A stretch of DNA of 64,000 nucleotides from Streptomyces litmocidini (GCF_014649755.1 NZ_BMTQ01000004.1:310001-374000); one strand, 5' to 3'; counted from the first letter of the stretch, positions 45,830 through 55,572 are shown. The notes: generated by a model not told the origin, from the letters alone. A program made the numbers and translations.

Positions 45830-46071
45830 AACTGATCACACCCTCGGTCGGTCCCGCCTTGCCCACCAGGGAGCCCCTGTCTCGGAACACCCCCCGCTGT
45901 CTCCATCGTGCCATCAACCCCCTTGCCCTCGCTGCCCGGTGACGAATCGTGACCCGGCCCCGCATCGCGGATCGAGAGGATCGCCCCACTCGTACGACCA
46001 AGGGGTCCTTGCGTCGTTTCAGGGTATTTCGCCCCATCCGCCTCTCGCGCAGCCGGAGACGGCGTGGTCCT

Positions 46072-47217
46072 TCAGGCGGGACGCGAGAGGAGCAGCAGGG
46101 CCCGGTCGTCGTTGACGTCCTTGGCGACGGCCTCGATCAGGTGCCAGGCGACGCCCTCGAAACCCTCGGCGACGCAGCGGTCGGCCTCGCCGGTGAGGCG
46201 GTCGATGCCCTCGGCGATGTCCCGGTCGGCGGCCTCGACCAGGCCGTCGGTGAAGAGCATGAGGACGTCGCCGGGGCGCAGCGAGCCCTTGACCGGATGG
46301 AACTCGGCCCCGTCGTACACGCCGAGGAGGGGGCCCTCGGCGGCCTTCTCCTCCCAGCGGCCGCTGCCGGCGTGGAGCTGGAGGGCGGGCAGGTGGCCGG
46401 CGGAGAAGAGTTCGTAGTCGCCGGACTCCAGGTCGAGGACGAGGTGGATCGAGGTGGCGAAGCCCTCGTCCCAGTTCTGCCGGAGGAGGTAGCCGTTGGC
46501 GGCCGGGAGGAAGCCGTGCGGCGGCAGCGAGCCGAGGAGTCCGCCGAAGGCGCCGGAGAGCAGCAGGGAGCGGGAGGCCGCGTCCATGCCCTTGCCGGAG
46601 ACGTCGGTGAGGACGACCTCCAGGGTGCGCCCGCCGTGGGTGCGGGCGGCGACGACGAAGTCGCCCGAGAAGGACTGGCCGCCGGCCGGACGCAGCGCCA
46701 TCTCGCGGTGCCAGCCCTGGGGGAGCCGGGGCAGCGCGCTCTGGACGCGGATGCGTTCGCGCAGGTCGAAGAGCATGGTGCCGCCGCGCCGCCAGGGCAC
46801 GCCGACCCGGGCGCGGAACTGGGCGATGAGCAGCCCGAAGAGTCCGCAGGCGGCGACGACCAGGACGGTGCCGGGGGTGACCCGGGCCGGGCCCCGGGTG
46901 TACGGGCCGAGGACGACGGACTCGACGATGAGGGCGCCGGCGGCCGCCGCGTACAGGGCGAGCAGGCTGGCGGGGCGCAGCAGCAGGCCGCCGGCCACGA
47001 TGGGCAGGGCGAGCGCGGCGGGCGCGCACCAGACGGGGTCGAGGATGGTCCCGCACGCGATGAGGGGGATCATCAGGAGGAGTCCGGCGAAGGCGAGCCA
47101 GTCCGCGCCGTCGCCGCGGAAGTAGTCGACGGCGGATCTGCGCAGCGCGACGCGGGCCCGGCGCACGCGCCTGCGTGTCCGGGCCGCGTACGTGTTCATT
47201 CCGGCGCGCTGTCCCAT
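46072..47217 (-). CDS. SpoIIE-type PP2C protein phosphatase with membrane domain
   Basis: This 381-residue protein has about four membrane spans (residues 38-130) followed by a cytoplasmic SpoIIE/PP2C phosphatase domain (about 165-381). Metal-binding motifs are FSGDFVVAAR, VLTDVSGKGMDAA, MLFTDGLVEA and the terminal DDRALLLL. Such enzymes typically dephosphorylate anti-anti-sigma factors in regulatory cascades. The sensor part has no recognised ligand domain. No anti-sigma or STAS partner is adjacent, so its target is not apparent. ATG start at 47217. Confidence 0.92.
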   Translation of the reverse strand: MGQRAGMNTYAARTRRRVRRARVALRRSAVDYFRGDGADWLAFAGLLLMIPLIACGTILDPVWCAPAALALPIVAGGLLLRPASLLALYAAAAGALIVESVVLGPYTRGPARVTPGTVLVVAACGLFGLLIAQFRARVGVPWRRGGTMLFDLRERIRVQSALPRLPQGWHREMALRPAGGQSFSGDFVVAARTHGGRTLEVVLTDVSGKGMDAASRSLLLSGAFGGLLGSLPPHGFLPAANGYLLRQNWDEGFATSIHLVLDLESGDYELFSAGHLPALQLHAGSGRWEEKAAEGPLLGVYDGAEFHPVKGSLRPGDVLMLFTDGLVEAADRDIAEGIDRLTGEADRCVAEGFEGVAWHLIEAVAKDVNDDRALLLLSRPA

Positions 47218-47324
47218 TGGCCTGGACCCTATCCATCCCGTCGGACATCGTGCAGGGGTACCCCTGTGACGATGTGCCTGAAATCGGGTCGCTCCCGGAC
47301 CTGCGCCGCTGATATCGATGGCGT

Positions 47325-48554
47325 ATGACGACTGAACTGCGGGTTCTCGACCCGTCGGAGTGGGATCGCTGGTTCGGGGTGCTGGATCTCGCGTTCGGTG
47401 GTGTGCCGGAGGCGCCCGAGGCGCGGCAGCTGTGGCGCGATCTGACCGAGTTCGACCGTTTCCTCGGCGCCTGGGACGGCGACCTGTGCGTGGGTACGGC
47501 GGGGGCGTTCACGTTCCGGCTGACGGTGCCGGGCGGGGCGTCGGTCCCGGCGGGCGGGGTGACGATGGTGAGCGTGGCCGGGACGCACCGGCGGCGCGGG
47601 ATCCTGACGTCGATGATGCGGCGGCAGCTGGACGACCTGCGGGCGGCGGGCGAGCCGCTGGCCGTGCTGACGGCGTCGGAGCCGGAGATCTACGGGCGGT
47701 TCGGCTACGGCGTCGGCGCGTACGCGGTGCGCGCGACGATCGACACGACCCGGGTGCGGCTCACGGTGCCGGAGGGCACGGACGGGGTCTCCCTGCGCAT
47801 GGCCGATCCGACGGAGTCCTCCACGGCGTGCGAGGCGGTCTACGCGAAGCTGGTGCCGGTGCGGCCCGGCATGCTCGCGCGGCGGCCGGGGTGGGAGCGG
47901 CAGCCGCTGCTCGACCCGCCGGGCGAGCGGGAGGGGGCTTCGCGGCTGCTCTGCGTGCTCGCGGAACGGGGCGGGGAGGTCGTGGGGTTCGCGCACTACG
48001 CGATCAAGCCGGAGTGGGCGCCCGCCGGGTCCGGCGGGTCCGTGAACGTCCACCGGTTGATGGGGCTCGACCCGGCGGCCGAGGCGGCGCTGTGGCGGTT
48101 CCTCTGCTCGGTGGACCTGACGCCGTCGGTACGGTTCCGCAGCCGGCCCGTGGACGACGGCTGGCAGCACCTGGTGAGCGACGTGCGGCGGTGCGAGCCG
48201 ACGCTGCGGGACGCCTTGCACGTGCGGCTCGTGGAGGTGGGCGCGGCGCTGGAGGCGCGGACGTACCAGGCGCCGGTGGACGTGGTGTTCGAGGTCGCGG
48301 ACGCGTTCTGTCCCTGGAACGAGGGGCGGTGGCGGTTGACGGGGGACGCGAAGGGGGCGACCTGTGTCCGTACGGGGGACGCTCCCGACCTCGCCCTGTC
48401 CGTGCGGGAGTTGGGGGCCGCCTATCTGGGCGGGACCTCGTTGGTGTCGCTCGCCTCCGCCGGGAGGGTGCGGGAGCTTCGGGAGGGAGCGCTCGTCGAG
48501 GCGTCGGTGGCCTTCGGGTCTCCCGTTGCGCCCTGGCTGCCGCACGGGTTCTGA
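47325..48554 (+). CDS. Eis-like GNAT N-acetyltransferase
   Basis: This 409-residue protein has the layout of the Eis family: an N-terminal GNAT domain with VSVAGTHRRRGILTSMM (acetyl-CoA loop), a second GNAT-like domain (about 150-290) and a C-terminal SCP2-like domain. It ends in PHGF, whose free carboxylate is thought to act as the catalytic base in Eis. Family members acetylate amines such as aminoglycosides; the substrate here is unknown. The gene is divergent from the SpoIIE-type phosphatase. Confidence 0.9.
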   Translation: MTTELRVLDPSEWDRWFGVLDLAFGGVPEAPEARQLWRDLTEFDRFLGAWDGDLCVGTAGAFTFRLTVPGGASVPAGGVTMVSVAGTHRRRGILTSMMRRQLDDLRAAGEPLAVLTASEPEIYGRFGYGVGAYAVRATIDTTRVRLTVPEGTDGVSLRMADPTESSTACEAVYAKLVPVRPGMLARRPGWERQPLLDPPGEREGASRLLCVLAERGGEVVGFAHYAIKPEWAPAGSGGSVNVHRLMGLDPAAEAALWRFLCSVDLTPSVRFRSRPVDDGWQHLVSDVRRCEPTLRDALHVRLVEVGAALEARTYQAPVDVVFEVADAFCPWNEGRWRLTGDAKGATCVRTGDAPDLALSVRELGAAYLGGTSLVSLASAGRVRELREGALVEASVAFGSPVAPWLPHGF

Positions 48555-48620
48555 GCCGGCCCCGGGGGCGGGCGGGGCGGGAGCGGCGCCGCCCCTGCGG
48601 AACGCGCGCCCGCAGCGGGA

Positions 48621-49430
48621 TCAGTGCTGCTGGCAGGTCGGGCACCAGAAGAGGTTCCTGGCGGCCAGGCCGGCGGTGCGGATCCCGGTTCCGCAGATGT
48701 GGCACGGCTGGTTCGTGCGGCGGTAGACGTAGACCTCGCCGCCGTGGTCGTCCACGCGGGGCGGGCGGCCCATGGCCTCGGGGGTGTGCTCGGGGCGGAC
48801 CGTGTCGATGCGGTTCAGGCGGACGCCCTCGCGCATGAGGACCACCAGGTCCTCCCAGATCGCGGTCCACTCCCCCGCGGTGAGGTCCCTGCCCGCGCGG
48901 TACGGGTCGATGCCGTGCCGGAAGAGGACCTCGGCGCGGTAGACGTTGCCGACGCCCGCGATGACCTTCTGGTCCATGAGGAGGGCGGCGATCGTCGTGC
49001 GGGACTTCGAGATCCGGTGCCAGGCCTTCGCCGGGTCGTCGTCCTCCCGGAGCGGGTCCGGGCCGAGCCGGTCGTGTATCGCCTGCTTCTCGGCGTCCGT
49101 GACCAGCGCGCAGGTCGTCGGGCCGCGCAGATCGACGTGTCCCCCGGAGTCGGCGATGCGCAGGCGGACCGTGTCCGTGGGCGGCGGGGCCGGGGCGTCG
49201 CCGAAGTTCACCTTGCCGAAGAGGCCCAGGTGGACGTGGATCCATCCGCCGCCCGCGAAGCCGAGGAAGAGGTGCTTGCCGTGGGCTTCGGCGGTCTCCA
49301 GGACGGTGCCGTCGAGCAGGGCCGCCGAGTCGGCGAACTTGCCCTGCGGGCTGGAGACGCGCACGGGCCGGCCGCCGAACCGTTCGCGGTGGTCGGCGGC
49401 CAGCCGGTGGATGGTGTGCCCTTCGGGCAT
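48621..49430 (-). CDS. nei: Nei/Fpg-family DNA glycosylase (endonuclease VIII type)
   Basis: This 269-residue base-excision-repair enzyme starts MPEGHTIHRLA, the Pro2-Glu3 catalytic pair typical of Nei rather than Fpg. It has an H2TH domain (KVIAGVGNVYRAEVLFRHGIDP) and a C-terminal zinc finger (CHICG ... CPTC). It would excise oxidised pyrimidines and cut the abasic site. The ATG at 49430 overlaps the rpiB stop by one base (TGATG), so the two genes form a coupled pair. Confidence 0.95.
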   Translation of the reverse strand: MPEGHTIHRLAADHRERFGGRPVRVSSPQGKFADSAALLDGTVLETAEAHGKHLFLGFAGGGWIHVHLGLFGKVNFGDAPAPPPTDTVRLRIADSGGHVDLRGPTTCALVTDAEKQAIHDRLGPDPLREDDDPAKAWHRISKSRTTIAALLMDQKVIAGVGNVYRAEVLFRHGIDPYRAGRDLTAGEWTAIWEDLVVLMREGVRLNRIDTVRPEHTPEAMGRPPRVDDHGGEVYVYRRTNQPCHICGTGIRTAGLAARNLFWCPTCQQH

Positions 49431-49924
49431 CAGGCGGTCGGCTCCTGCGGGTGGTGCGCCGGGATCGGGGGGAGCTCGCCGGTGTTCTCGTACGCGGTGA
49501 GCATGTCGATGCGGCGGGTGTGACGCTCGTCACCGGAGTACGGCGTGTTCAGGAAGATCTCGACGAACTTGGTCGCCTCTTCCCGGGTGTGCATCCGGCC
49601 GCCGACGGAGATCACGTTGGCGTTGTTGTGCTCGCGGCCGAGGGCGGCGGTCTGCTCGCTCCAGGCGAGGGCGGCGCGCACCCCCTTCACCTTGTTCGCG
49701 GCGATCTGCTCGCCGTTGCCGGAGCCACCGATGACGATGCCCAGGCTGTCCGGGTCCGCGGCCGTCTTCTCGGCGGCACGCAGGCAGAACGGCGGGTAGT
49801 CGTCGAGGGCGTCGTAGATGTGGGGGCCGCAGTCGACGGGCTCGTGGCCGTGGGCCTTGAGCCACTCGACGAGGTGGTTCTTTAGTTCAAAGCCGGCGTG
49901 GTCGGAACCGATATAGACGCGCAT
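49430..49924 (-). CDS. rpiB: Ribose-5-phosphate isomerase B
   Basis: The 164-residue enzyme interconverts ribose-5-phosphate and ribulose-5-phosphate. Motifs: MRVYIGSDHAGFELK and the anion-hole GIVIGGSGNGEQIAANK. The active-site position is glutamate-containing GNGE rather than the cysteine seen in E. coli RpiB, as in mycobacterial enzymes. First gene of the rpiB-nei pair; the ATG is at 49924. Confidence 0.97.
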   Translation of the reverse strand: MRVYIGSDHAGFELKNHLVEWLKAHGHEPVDCGPHIYDALDDYPPFCLRAAEKTAADPDSLGIVIGGSGNGEQIAANKVKGVRAALAWSEQTAALGREHNNANVISVGGRMHTREEATKFVEIFLNTPYSGDERHTRRIDMLTAYENTGELPPIPAHHPQEPTA

Positions 49925-50120
49925 GATGCCGAGTGTGGCACGCCGGGGCCCGGGTAGCTGGCAGCGGGGTCGGGAGCTTCGCCCGACCCGGTACGGACCT
50001 TCGACTTTCGCGAGGTCGCCCGTACATCGATCCGGAATGAGGTCTTCCGATCATCCCTGCTGACGGGGTTCAATGCTCAGGCTCGCGACCCGAGCAGCCC
50101 CCACACACGAGGAAGCGTCG

Positions 50121-51572
50121 ATGAACACGCAACCGACCCTGCCGAAGGACGGCCAGGAGACCGGCACCACCGGGTCCTCGCAGTCCTCCGACGGCCTCAA
50201 GGCCGGACTCAAGAACCGTCACCTGTCGATGATCGCGATCGGCGGCGTCATCGGCGCCGGTCTCTTCGTCGGCTCCGGCTCCGGCATCGCCGCGGCCGGT
50301 CCCGCCATCCTCCTCTCGTACGCGCTCGTCGGCGCCATGGTCGTCTTCGTGATGCGGATGCTGGGCGAGATGGCCGCCGCCCGGCCGTCCTCCGGCTCCT
50401 TCTCGGCCTACGCCGACCGGGCGCTCGGCCGCTGGGCCGGTTTCACGATCGGCTGGCTGTACTGGTTCTTCTGGGTCGTCGTCCTCGCCGTCGAGGCGAC
50501 CGCGGGCGCCAAGATCCTGGAGGGCTGGATCCCGGCCGTGCCGCAGTGGGGCTGGGCGCTCATCGTGATGGTGGTGCTGACCGCGACCAACCTGGGCTCC
50601 GTCGCCTCGTACGGCGAGTTCGAGTTCTGGTTCGCCGGCATCAAGGTCGTCGCCATCTCCGCCTTCGTCGTCATCGGCCTGCTCGCCGTCTTCGGCGTGC
50701 TGCCCGGCTCGGACAACCCGGGCGCCGGATTCGCGCACCTCACCGACAGCGGGGGCTTCTTCCCGATGGGCGCGGGCGCGGTCCTCACCGGTGTCCTGAT
50801 GGTCGTCTTCTCCTTCATGGGCAGCGAGATCGTCACCCTGGCGGCCGGCGAGTCCGAGGACCCGCAGCGCGCCGTGACCAAGGCCACCAACAGCGTGATC
50901 TGGCGGATCGGCGTCTTCTACCTGGGCTCGATCTTCGTGGTCCTGACGCTGCTGCCGTGGAACGACAAGTCGATCGTCGAGAAGGGCTCGTACGTCGCCG
51001 CCCTCGACTCCATCGGCATCCCCCACGCCGGCCAGATCATGAACGTGATCGTCCTGACGGCCGTCCTGTCCTGCCTCAACTCGGGCCTCTACACGGCCTC
51101 CCGCATGGCGTTCTCGCTCGGGCAGCGCGGTGACGCGCCCAAGGCCTTCGCGAAGACCAACGCGCGGGGCGTGCCGACGGCCGCGATCCTGTCCTCGGTG
51201 GTCTTCGGCTTCGTCGCGGTCTTCTTCAACTACAAGTGGCCGGACACCGTCTTCGCCTTCCTGCTGAACTCCTCCGGCGCCGTCGCGCTCTTCGTCTGGC
51301 TGGTCATCTGCGTGACCCAGCTGCGGATGCGCGGGATCATCCTGCGGGAGACGCCGGAGAAGCTGGTCGTCCGGATGTGGCTCTTCCCGTACCTGACCTG
51401 GGCGACCATCGCCATGATCGTCGCCGTCCTCGGCTACATGGTGTACGACGGCGGCAGCAACCGCGAGCAGGTCGTGCTGTCCCTGCTCGTGGCCGCGCTC
51501 GTGATGGCGATCGCCGTGGTCCGCCAGCGGCTCGGCAGGAACACCGCCGCCGAGGAGCTGGAGCGCGTCTAG
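50121..51572 (+). CDS. APC-family amino acid permease (copy 1)
   Basis: This 483-residue transporter has twelve predicted spans. The family opening LKNRHLSMIAIGGVIGAGLFVGSG is followed by GPAILLSYALVGAMVVFVMRMLGEMA, the signature of the proton-coupled AAT/GABA permease group. The ATG at 50121 has GAGGAA upstream; the open frame begins earlier but without a ribosome site. The substrate cannot be told from sequence. It is the first of three paralogous permease genes in this block and is divergent from rpiB-nei. Confidence 0.9.
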   Translation: MNTQPTLPKDGQETGTTGSSQSSDGLKAGLKNRHLSMIAIGGVIGAGLFVGSGSGIAAAGPAILLSYALVGAMVVFVMRMLGEMAAARPSSGSFSAYADRALGRWAGFTIGWLYWFFWVVVLAVEATAGAKILEGWIPAVPQWGWALIVMVVLTATNLGSVASYGEFEFWFAGIKVVAISAFVVIGLLAVFGVLPGSDNPGAGFAHLTDSGGFFPMGAGAVLTGVLMVVFSFMGSEIVTLAAGESEDPQRAVTKATNSVIWRIGVFYLGSIFVVLTLLPWNDKSIVEKGSYVAALDSIGIPHAGQIMNVIVLTAVLSCLNSGLYTASRMAFSLGQRGDAPKAFAKTNARGVPTAAILSSVVFGFVAVFFNYKWPDTVFAFLLNSSGAVALFVWLVICVTQLRMRGIILRETPEKLVVRMWLFPYLTWATIAMIVAVLGYMVYDGGSNREQVVLSLLVAALVMAIAVVRQRLGRNTAAEELERV

Positions 51573-51590
51573 GCCGCTCGCTCCCCCGGG

Positions 51591-51641
51591 CACGCGAAAG
51601 GGCCCCGCCGCTCCCCCGAGCGGCGGGGCCCTTCGCGCGTG
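51591..51641. terminator. Bidirectional terminator between permease 1 and bioY
   Basis: A stem of about 16 bp around GGGCCCCGCCGCT, extended by CACGCG/CGCGTG with a small bulge, lies between the convergent permease and bioY genes. Confidence 0.8.
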
Positions 51642-51652
51642 CCGGCCGTCGT

Positions 51653-52246
51653 TCAGCCCTTGCGGCCGACCAGCTTCCAGGCGGCCGGCAGGGCGCCCAT
51701 GGCGAGCGCCGCCTTGAGCGCGTCGCCGATGAGGAACGGGACCAGACCGGCGGCGACGGCCTGACCGAGGGTCATGCCGGTGGCGAGGGCCAGGTACGGC
51801 ACGCCGACCGCGTAGATGATCGCGGAGCCCAGCACCATGGCGCCGGCCGTGCGGAGCACGGAGCGGTCGGCGCCGCGGCGGGCGAGGGCGCCGACGACGG
51901 TCGAGGCGAGGAGCATGCCGAGGACGTAGCCGAAGGACGGCATGGCGTAGCCGGAGGTGGCCTGCGCGAACCACGGGACGCCCGCCATGCCCGCGACCGC
52001 GTACAGGGCGAGGGCGAGGAAGCCGCGGCGGGCTCCGAGCGCGGTGCCGACGAGCAGGGCGGCGAAGGTCTGGCCGGAGACCGGGACCGGGGAGCCGGGG
52101 ACCGGGACCGAGATCTGCGCGGCGAGGCCGGTGAGGGCGGCGCCGCCGACGACCAGGGCGATGCCGCGGGCGCGGCTCGACGGGACGAGGTCGGCGAGGA
52201 CGGTGCCCGCCCGGAGGGTGCGGACGGGGGCGGCGGCGGTGCTCAT
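51653..52246 (-). CDS. bioY: BioY, biotin-uptake S component
   Basis: This 197-residue protein has six membrane spans, with the family region PVSGQTFAALLVGTALGARRGFLALALY and FGYVLGMLLAS. It binds biotin and works with an ECF energising module or alone. ATG 52246 has GGAG six bases upstream. No bioM or bioN lies next to it, so it must use a shared ECF module or act by itself. It is divergent from permease 2 across a 256-bp gap. Confidence 0.93.
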   Translation of the reverse strand: MSTAAAPVRTLRAGTVLADLVPSSRARGIALVVGGAALTGLAAQISVPVPGSPVPVSGQTFAALLVGTALGARRGFLALALYAVAGMAGVPWFAQATSGYAMPSFGYVLGMLLASTVVGALARRGADRSVLRTAGAMVLGSAIIYAVGVPYLALATGMTLGQAVAAGLVPFLIGDALKAALAMGALPAAWKLVGRKG

Positions 52247-52502
52247 CGGTACTCCGCGGTGGGTGAGGGTGGGAGGGACAGGTTGACGGTATGCCAGGAG
52301 TGAACGGCCGATCACCGTCAGCCGCCGACAAAGCGGCGGTCGAGCACTTCGTGGAGACCTGACAAAGACCGTCGATCACACCTCGCGCGACGTGACGCTT
52401 GTCACTGGGCACTCTCCCCCGGAGGTCCCTTTTGCGCCAGGGGATGTTCCCTGGAGAGACTGTGGGGTCTCCATAAACCGTCAGAGAACACGAGCCCTCC
52501 CC

Positions 52503-53876
52503 ATGCACGAGCCCCTCGCTCCCGAACCGGAGCCCCTCTCCCACGGCCTGAAGCAGCGTCACCTGACGATGCTGGGGCTCGGCGGTGTGATCGGCGCCGG
52601 TCTCTTCGTCGGCTCGGGCGCCGGCATCGCCGTCGCCGGGCCCGGCATCGTGGTCTCGTACCTGATCGCCGGCGCGCTCGCGATGCTGGTCATGCGGATG
52701 CTCGGCGAGATGTCGGCGGCGATGCCCGCCTCGGGCGCGTTCTCGGTGCACGCGGAGCGGGCGCTCGGCCGCTGGGCGGGCTTCTCGGTGGGCTGGCTGT
52801 ACTGGTTCCTGCTGGTCGTGGTCCTCGCCGTGGAGGCGACGGGCGCGGCGCGGATCGCGCACGGCTGGGTGCCGGGGGTGCCGCAGTGGGGCTGGGTGCT
52901 GGTCTTCATGGTCGTGTTCACCCTGGCCAACCTGGCGGCGGTGAAGAACTTCGGCGAGTTCGAGTTCTGGTTCGCGGCGCTCAAGGTCGGCGCCATCGTC
53001 CTCTTCCTGGCGCTCGGAGTGCTCGCGATCGCGGGATGGCTGCCCGACACGGATCCGGTGGGGCTCGCGAACCTGACCGGGCAGGGCGGGTTCCTGCCCG
53101 ACGGCTGGTCGGGGGTGGTCTCCGGGGTCCTGGCGGTGGTCTTCGCCTTCGGCGGCCTGGAGGTCGTCACCATCGCGGCGGCCGAGTCCGACGACCCCGC
53201 GCGGAACGTGGCGCGGGCGGTGCGCAGCGCGGTCTGGCGGATCCTGCTCTTCTACGTGGGCTCGATGCTGGTCGTCGTGACGCTGCTGCCGTGGACCTCG
53301 ATGAGGCCGGGCGAGTCGCCGTACGTGGCGGTCCTGGACGCGATCGGGGTGCCGGCGGCGGGGCAGATCATGAACGTGGTGGTGTTCGTGGCGCTGCTCT
53401 CGGCGCTCAACGCGAACCTGTACGGCTCGTCCCGGATGGTGTTCTCGCTGGCGGAGCGCGGGGAGGCCCCGAAGGGGCTGCTGCGGATCTCCCGCGGAGG
53501 TGTGCCGCGCCGGGCGGTGCTCGCCTCGGTGGCCTTCGGCTTCGTCTCCGTACTGCTCAATCTCAAGTGGCCGGATTCCGTCTTCCTCTCCATGCTGAAC
53601 GCGGTCGGCGCGGTGCTGCTCTTCGTCTGGGCGCTCATCGCGGTCTCGCAGCTGCGGCTGCGGCGCCGGATCGAGCGGGAGGCGCCGGAGACGCTGAGCC
53701 TGCGGATGTGGGGCTTCCCGTGGCTGACGTGGGTGGCGCTCGCCGCGATGGGCGCGGTGGTCGTCCTGATGCTGTGCGACGACGGGGCGCGGCCGCAGGT
53801 GCTGTGGTCGGCGGGGGCGACCGGGGCCGTCCTGCTGGTGGCGTGGGCCCGGGAGGCGCGCACGAAAGGGAACTGA
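52503..53876 (+). CDS. APC-family amino acid permease (copy 2)
   Basis: This 457-residue paralogue of the neighbouring permeases has twelve spans and the motif LKQRHLTMLGLGGVIGAGLFVGSGAG. It shares an exact 82-base stretch with copy 3 (52927-53008). The ATG at 52503 has no clear Shine-Dalgarno. The substrate is unknown, probably an amino acid or related amine. Confidence 0.88.
   Translation: MHEPLAPEPEPLSHGLKQRHLTMLGLGGVIGAGLFVGSGAGIAVAGPGIVVSYLIAGALAMLVMRMLGEMSAAMPASGAFSVHAERALGRWAGFSVGWLYWFLLVVVLAVEATGAARIAHGWVPGVPQWGWVLVFMVVFTLANLAAVKNFGEFEFWFAALKVGAIVLFLALGVLAIAGWLPDTDPVGLANLTGQGGFLPDGWSGVVSGVLAVVFAFGGLEVVTIAAAESDDPARNVARAVRSAVWRILLFYVGSMLVVVTLLPWTSMRPGESPYVAVLDAIGVPAAGQIMNVVVFVALLSALNANLYGSSRMVFSLAERGEAPKGLLRISRGGVPRRAVLASVAFGFVSVLLNLKWPDSVFLSMLNAVGAVLLFVWALIAVSQLRLRRRIEREAPETLSLRMWGFPWLTWVALAAMGAVVVLMLCDDGARPQVLWSAGATGAVLLVAWAREARTKGN
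52927..53008. repeat. 82-bp exact repeat shared with permease 3 (first copy)
   Basis: This coding block (AAVKNFGEFEFWFAALKVGA) is identical base for base to 54450-54531, although the sequence on both sides has diverged at synonymous sites. Confidence 0.85.
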
Positions 53877-53992
53877 ATCTTCACCTTGTGTGAAGGTCGT
53901 GCCCGTATAGCGGACTCCGGTTCCCTCTGAGCGGCGCACCCGCCCACACTGTGGGCTTCCTCCCCGTCTCAGCTAGTGAACAGGGTTCGCCC

Positions 53993-55405
53993 ATGTCTCG
54001 GACCACCGCGCCCGCGCCGGCCGACCGCAAGGACGGCGCGACCGCACCTGCCGAAGGCCTCTCGCACGGCCTCAAGCAGCGCCATCTCTCGATGATCGCC
54101 CTCGGCGGGGTCATCGGCGCCGGGCTCTTCGTCGGCTCCGGCGCGGGCATCGCCGCCGCCGGGCCCTCGATCGTCATCGCCTACGCGATCTCGGGCGTGC
54201 TCGTCATGCTCGTGATGCGGATGCTCGGCGAGATGTCGGCCGCGAACCCGGCCTCCGGCTCCTTCTCCGTCCACGCCGAGCGCGCCTTCGGCTCCTGGGC
54301 GGGCTTCACCTCGGGCTGGGCCTTCTGGTTCCTGCTCTGCGTCGCCGTCGGCCTGGAGGGCATCGGTGCCGCGAAGATCATGACGGGCTGGTTCCCGGGC
54401 AGTCCCGAGTGGGCCTGGGTCGCGCTCTTCATGGTGGTCTTCTGCGCCACCAACCTGGCGGCGGTGAAGAACTTCGGCGAGTTCGAGTTCTGGTTCGCGG
54501 CGCTCAAGGTCGGCGCCATCGTCCTCTTCCTCGGCATCGGCGTCCTCGCCATCGTCGGCGCCCTGCCCGGCACGGACGCCCCCGGCACCGCGAACCTCAG
54601 CGGCGAGGGCGGCTTCTTCCCGCACGGCTCCGAAGGCCTGATCGTGGGCCTGCTGGCCTCCGTCTTCGCGTACGGCGGGCTGGAGACGGTCACCATCGCG
54701 GCGGCCGAGTCGGAGCACCCGGTGCAGGGCGTCGCCAAGGCCGTCCGCACGGCGATGTGGCGGATCGCGCTCTTCTACATCGGCTCGATGGCGGTCATCG
54801 TCACCCTCGTCCCGTGGAGCGACAAGGCGGTCGTCGAGAAGGGCCCGTACGTCGCCGCCCTCGACCACCTGGGCATCCCGGCGGCCGGCCAGATCATGAA
54901 CGTGGTCGTGCTCGTCGCCCTGCTCTCGGCGATGAACGCCAACATCTACGGCGCCTCCCGCATGGCCGGCTCCCTGGTCGCGCGCGACCAGGGCCCGAAG
55001 GCGCTGGGCAGGCTGTACGGCGGGGTGCCCCGCCCGGCCGTGCTCGTCTCCTCCGTCGTCGGCTTCGGCTGCGTGCTGCTGAGCTACTGGTCGCCGGACA
55101 AGGCGTTCATCTGGCTGCTCAACACCATCGGCGCGATCATCCTGGTCGTCTGGTTCTTCATCGCCGCCTCCCAGCTGGTGCTGCGGCGCCGCACCGAGCG
55201 CGAGGCGCCCGAGAAGCTGGTCGTGCGGATGTGGGCCTTCCCGGTGCTGACCTGGGTGGCGCTGGCCGGCATGGCGGCGGTCTTCGTCCTGATGGCGCGC
55301 GAGGAGGGCACCCGGGTGCAGCTGTACTCGACGGGCGGCCTGACGCTGGCGCTCGCCGCGGTCGGCTTCGTACGCCAGAGGACGGCGGCGGGCCGGGCCT
55401 CCTGA
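53993..55405 (+). CDS. APC-family amino acid permease (copy 3)
   Basis: This 470-residue, twelve-span transporter has LKQRHLSMIALGGVIGAGLFVGSGAG. ATG 53993 is preceded by AGGG. Its closest relative in the window is copy 2, with which it shares the 82-bp identical block; copy 1 is more distant. The 116-bp gap before it carries a run of weak inverted repeats but no clear terminator, so it might be co-transcribed with copy 2. Confidence 0.88.
   Translation: MSRTTAPAPADRKDGATAPAEGLSHGLKQRHLSMIALGGVIGAGLFVGSGAGIAAAGPSIVIAYAISGVLVMLVMRMLGEMSAANPASGSFSVHAERAFGSWAGFTSGWAFWFLLCVAVGLEGIGAAKIMTGWFPGSPEWAWVALFMVVFCATNLAAVKNFGEFEFWFAALKVGAIVLFLGIGVLAIVGALPGTDAPGTANLSGEGGFFPHGSEGLIVGLLASVFAYGGLETVTIAAAESEHPVQGVAKAVRTAMWRIALFYIGSMAVIVTLVPWSDKAVVEKGPYVAALDHLGIPAAGQIMNVVVLVALLSAMNANIYGASRMAGSLVARDQGPKALGRLYGGVPRPAVLVSSVVGFGCVLLSYWSPDKAFIWLLNTIGAIILVVWFFIAASQLVLRRRTEREAPEKLVVRMWAFPVLTWVALAGMAAVFVLMAREEGTRVQLYSTGGLTLALAAVGFVRQRTAAGRAS
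54450..54531. repeat. 82-bp exact repeat shared with permease 2 (second copy)
   Basis: Second copy of the block at 52927-53008. The offset is 1523 bp in direct orientation, within homologous coding sequence. Confidence 0.85.
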
Positions 55406-55555
55406 TCCCCCCTTCCCGGTACGGCGCTTCCCCGTACGACGACCCCCGGACCGCCGATCGGTCCGGGGGTCTCGTCGTGCCCGGGGGAGGTCGGGGACGC
55501 GGGACCCAGGACGAAGGGCTGATCATCATGTCCCGCACCTACTGCTAGCCTGCAC

Positions 55556-55572
55556 TTGCACATTGGTTGCAA
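55556..55572. promoter_or_regulatory. Nur box (nickel-responsive repressor) before sodF
   Basis: TTGCAC-ATTGG-TTGCAA fits the Nur-box consensus TTGCAA-N5-TTGCAA described for Streptomyces sodF. It lies 24 bases before the sodF ATG, with a TAGCCT -10-like element just upstream at 55545-55550. It implies repression of sodF when nickel is plentiful. Confidence 0.85.

Noticed and set aside
50070..53939. Minus-strand frame of about 1290 codons across the permease genes
   Set aside because: Composition is Arg/Glu/His-rich shadow; the permease proteins on the other strand are unmistakable.
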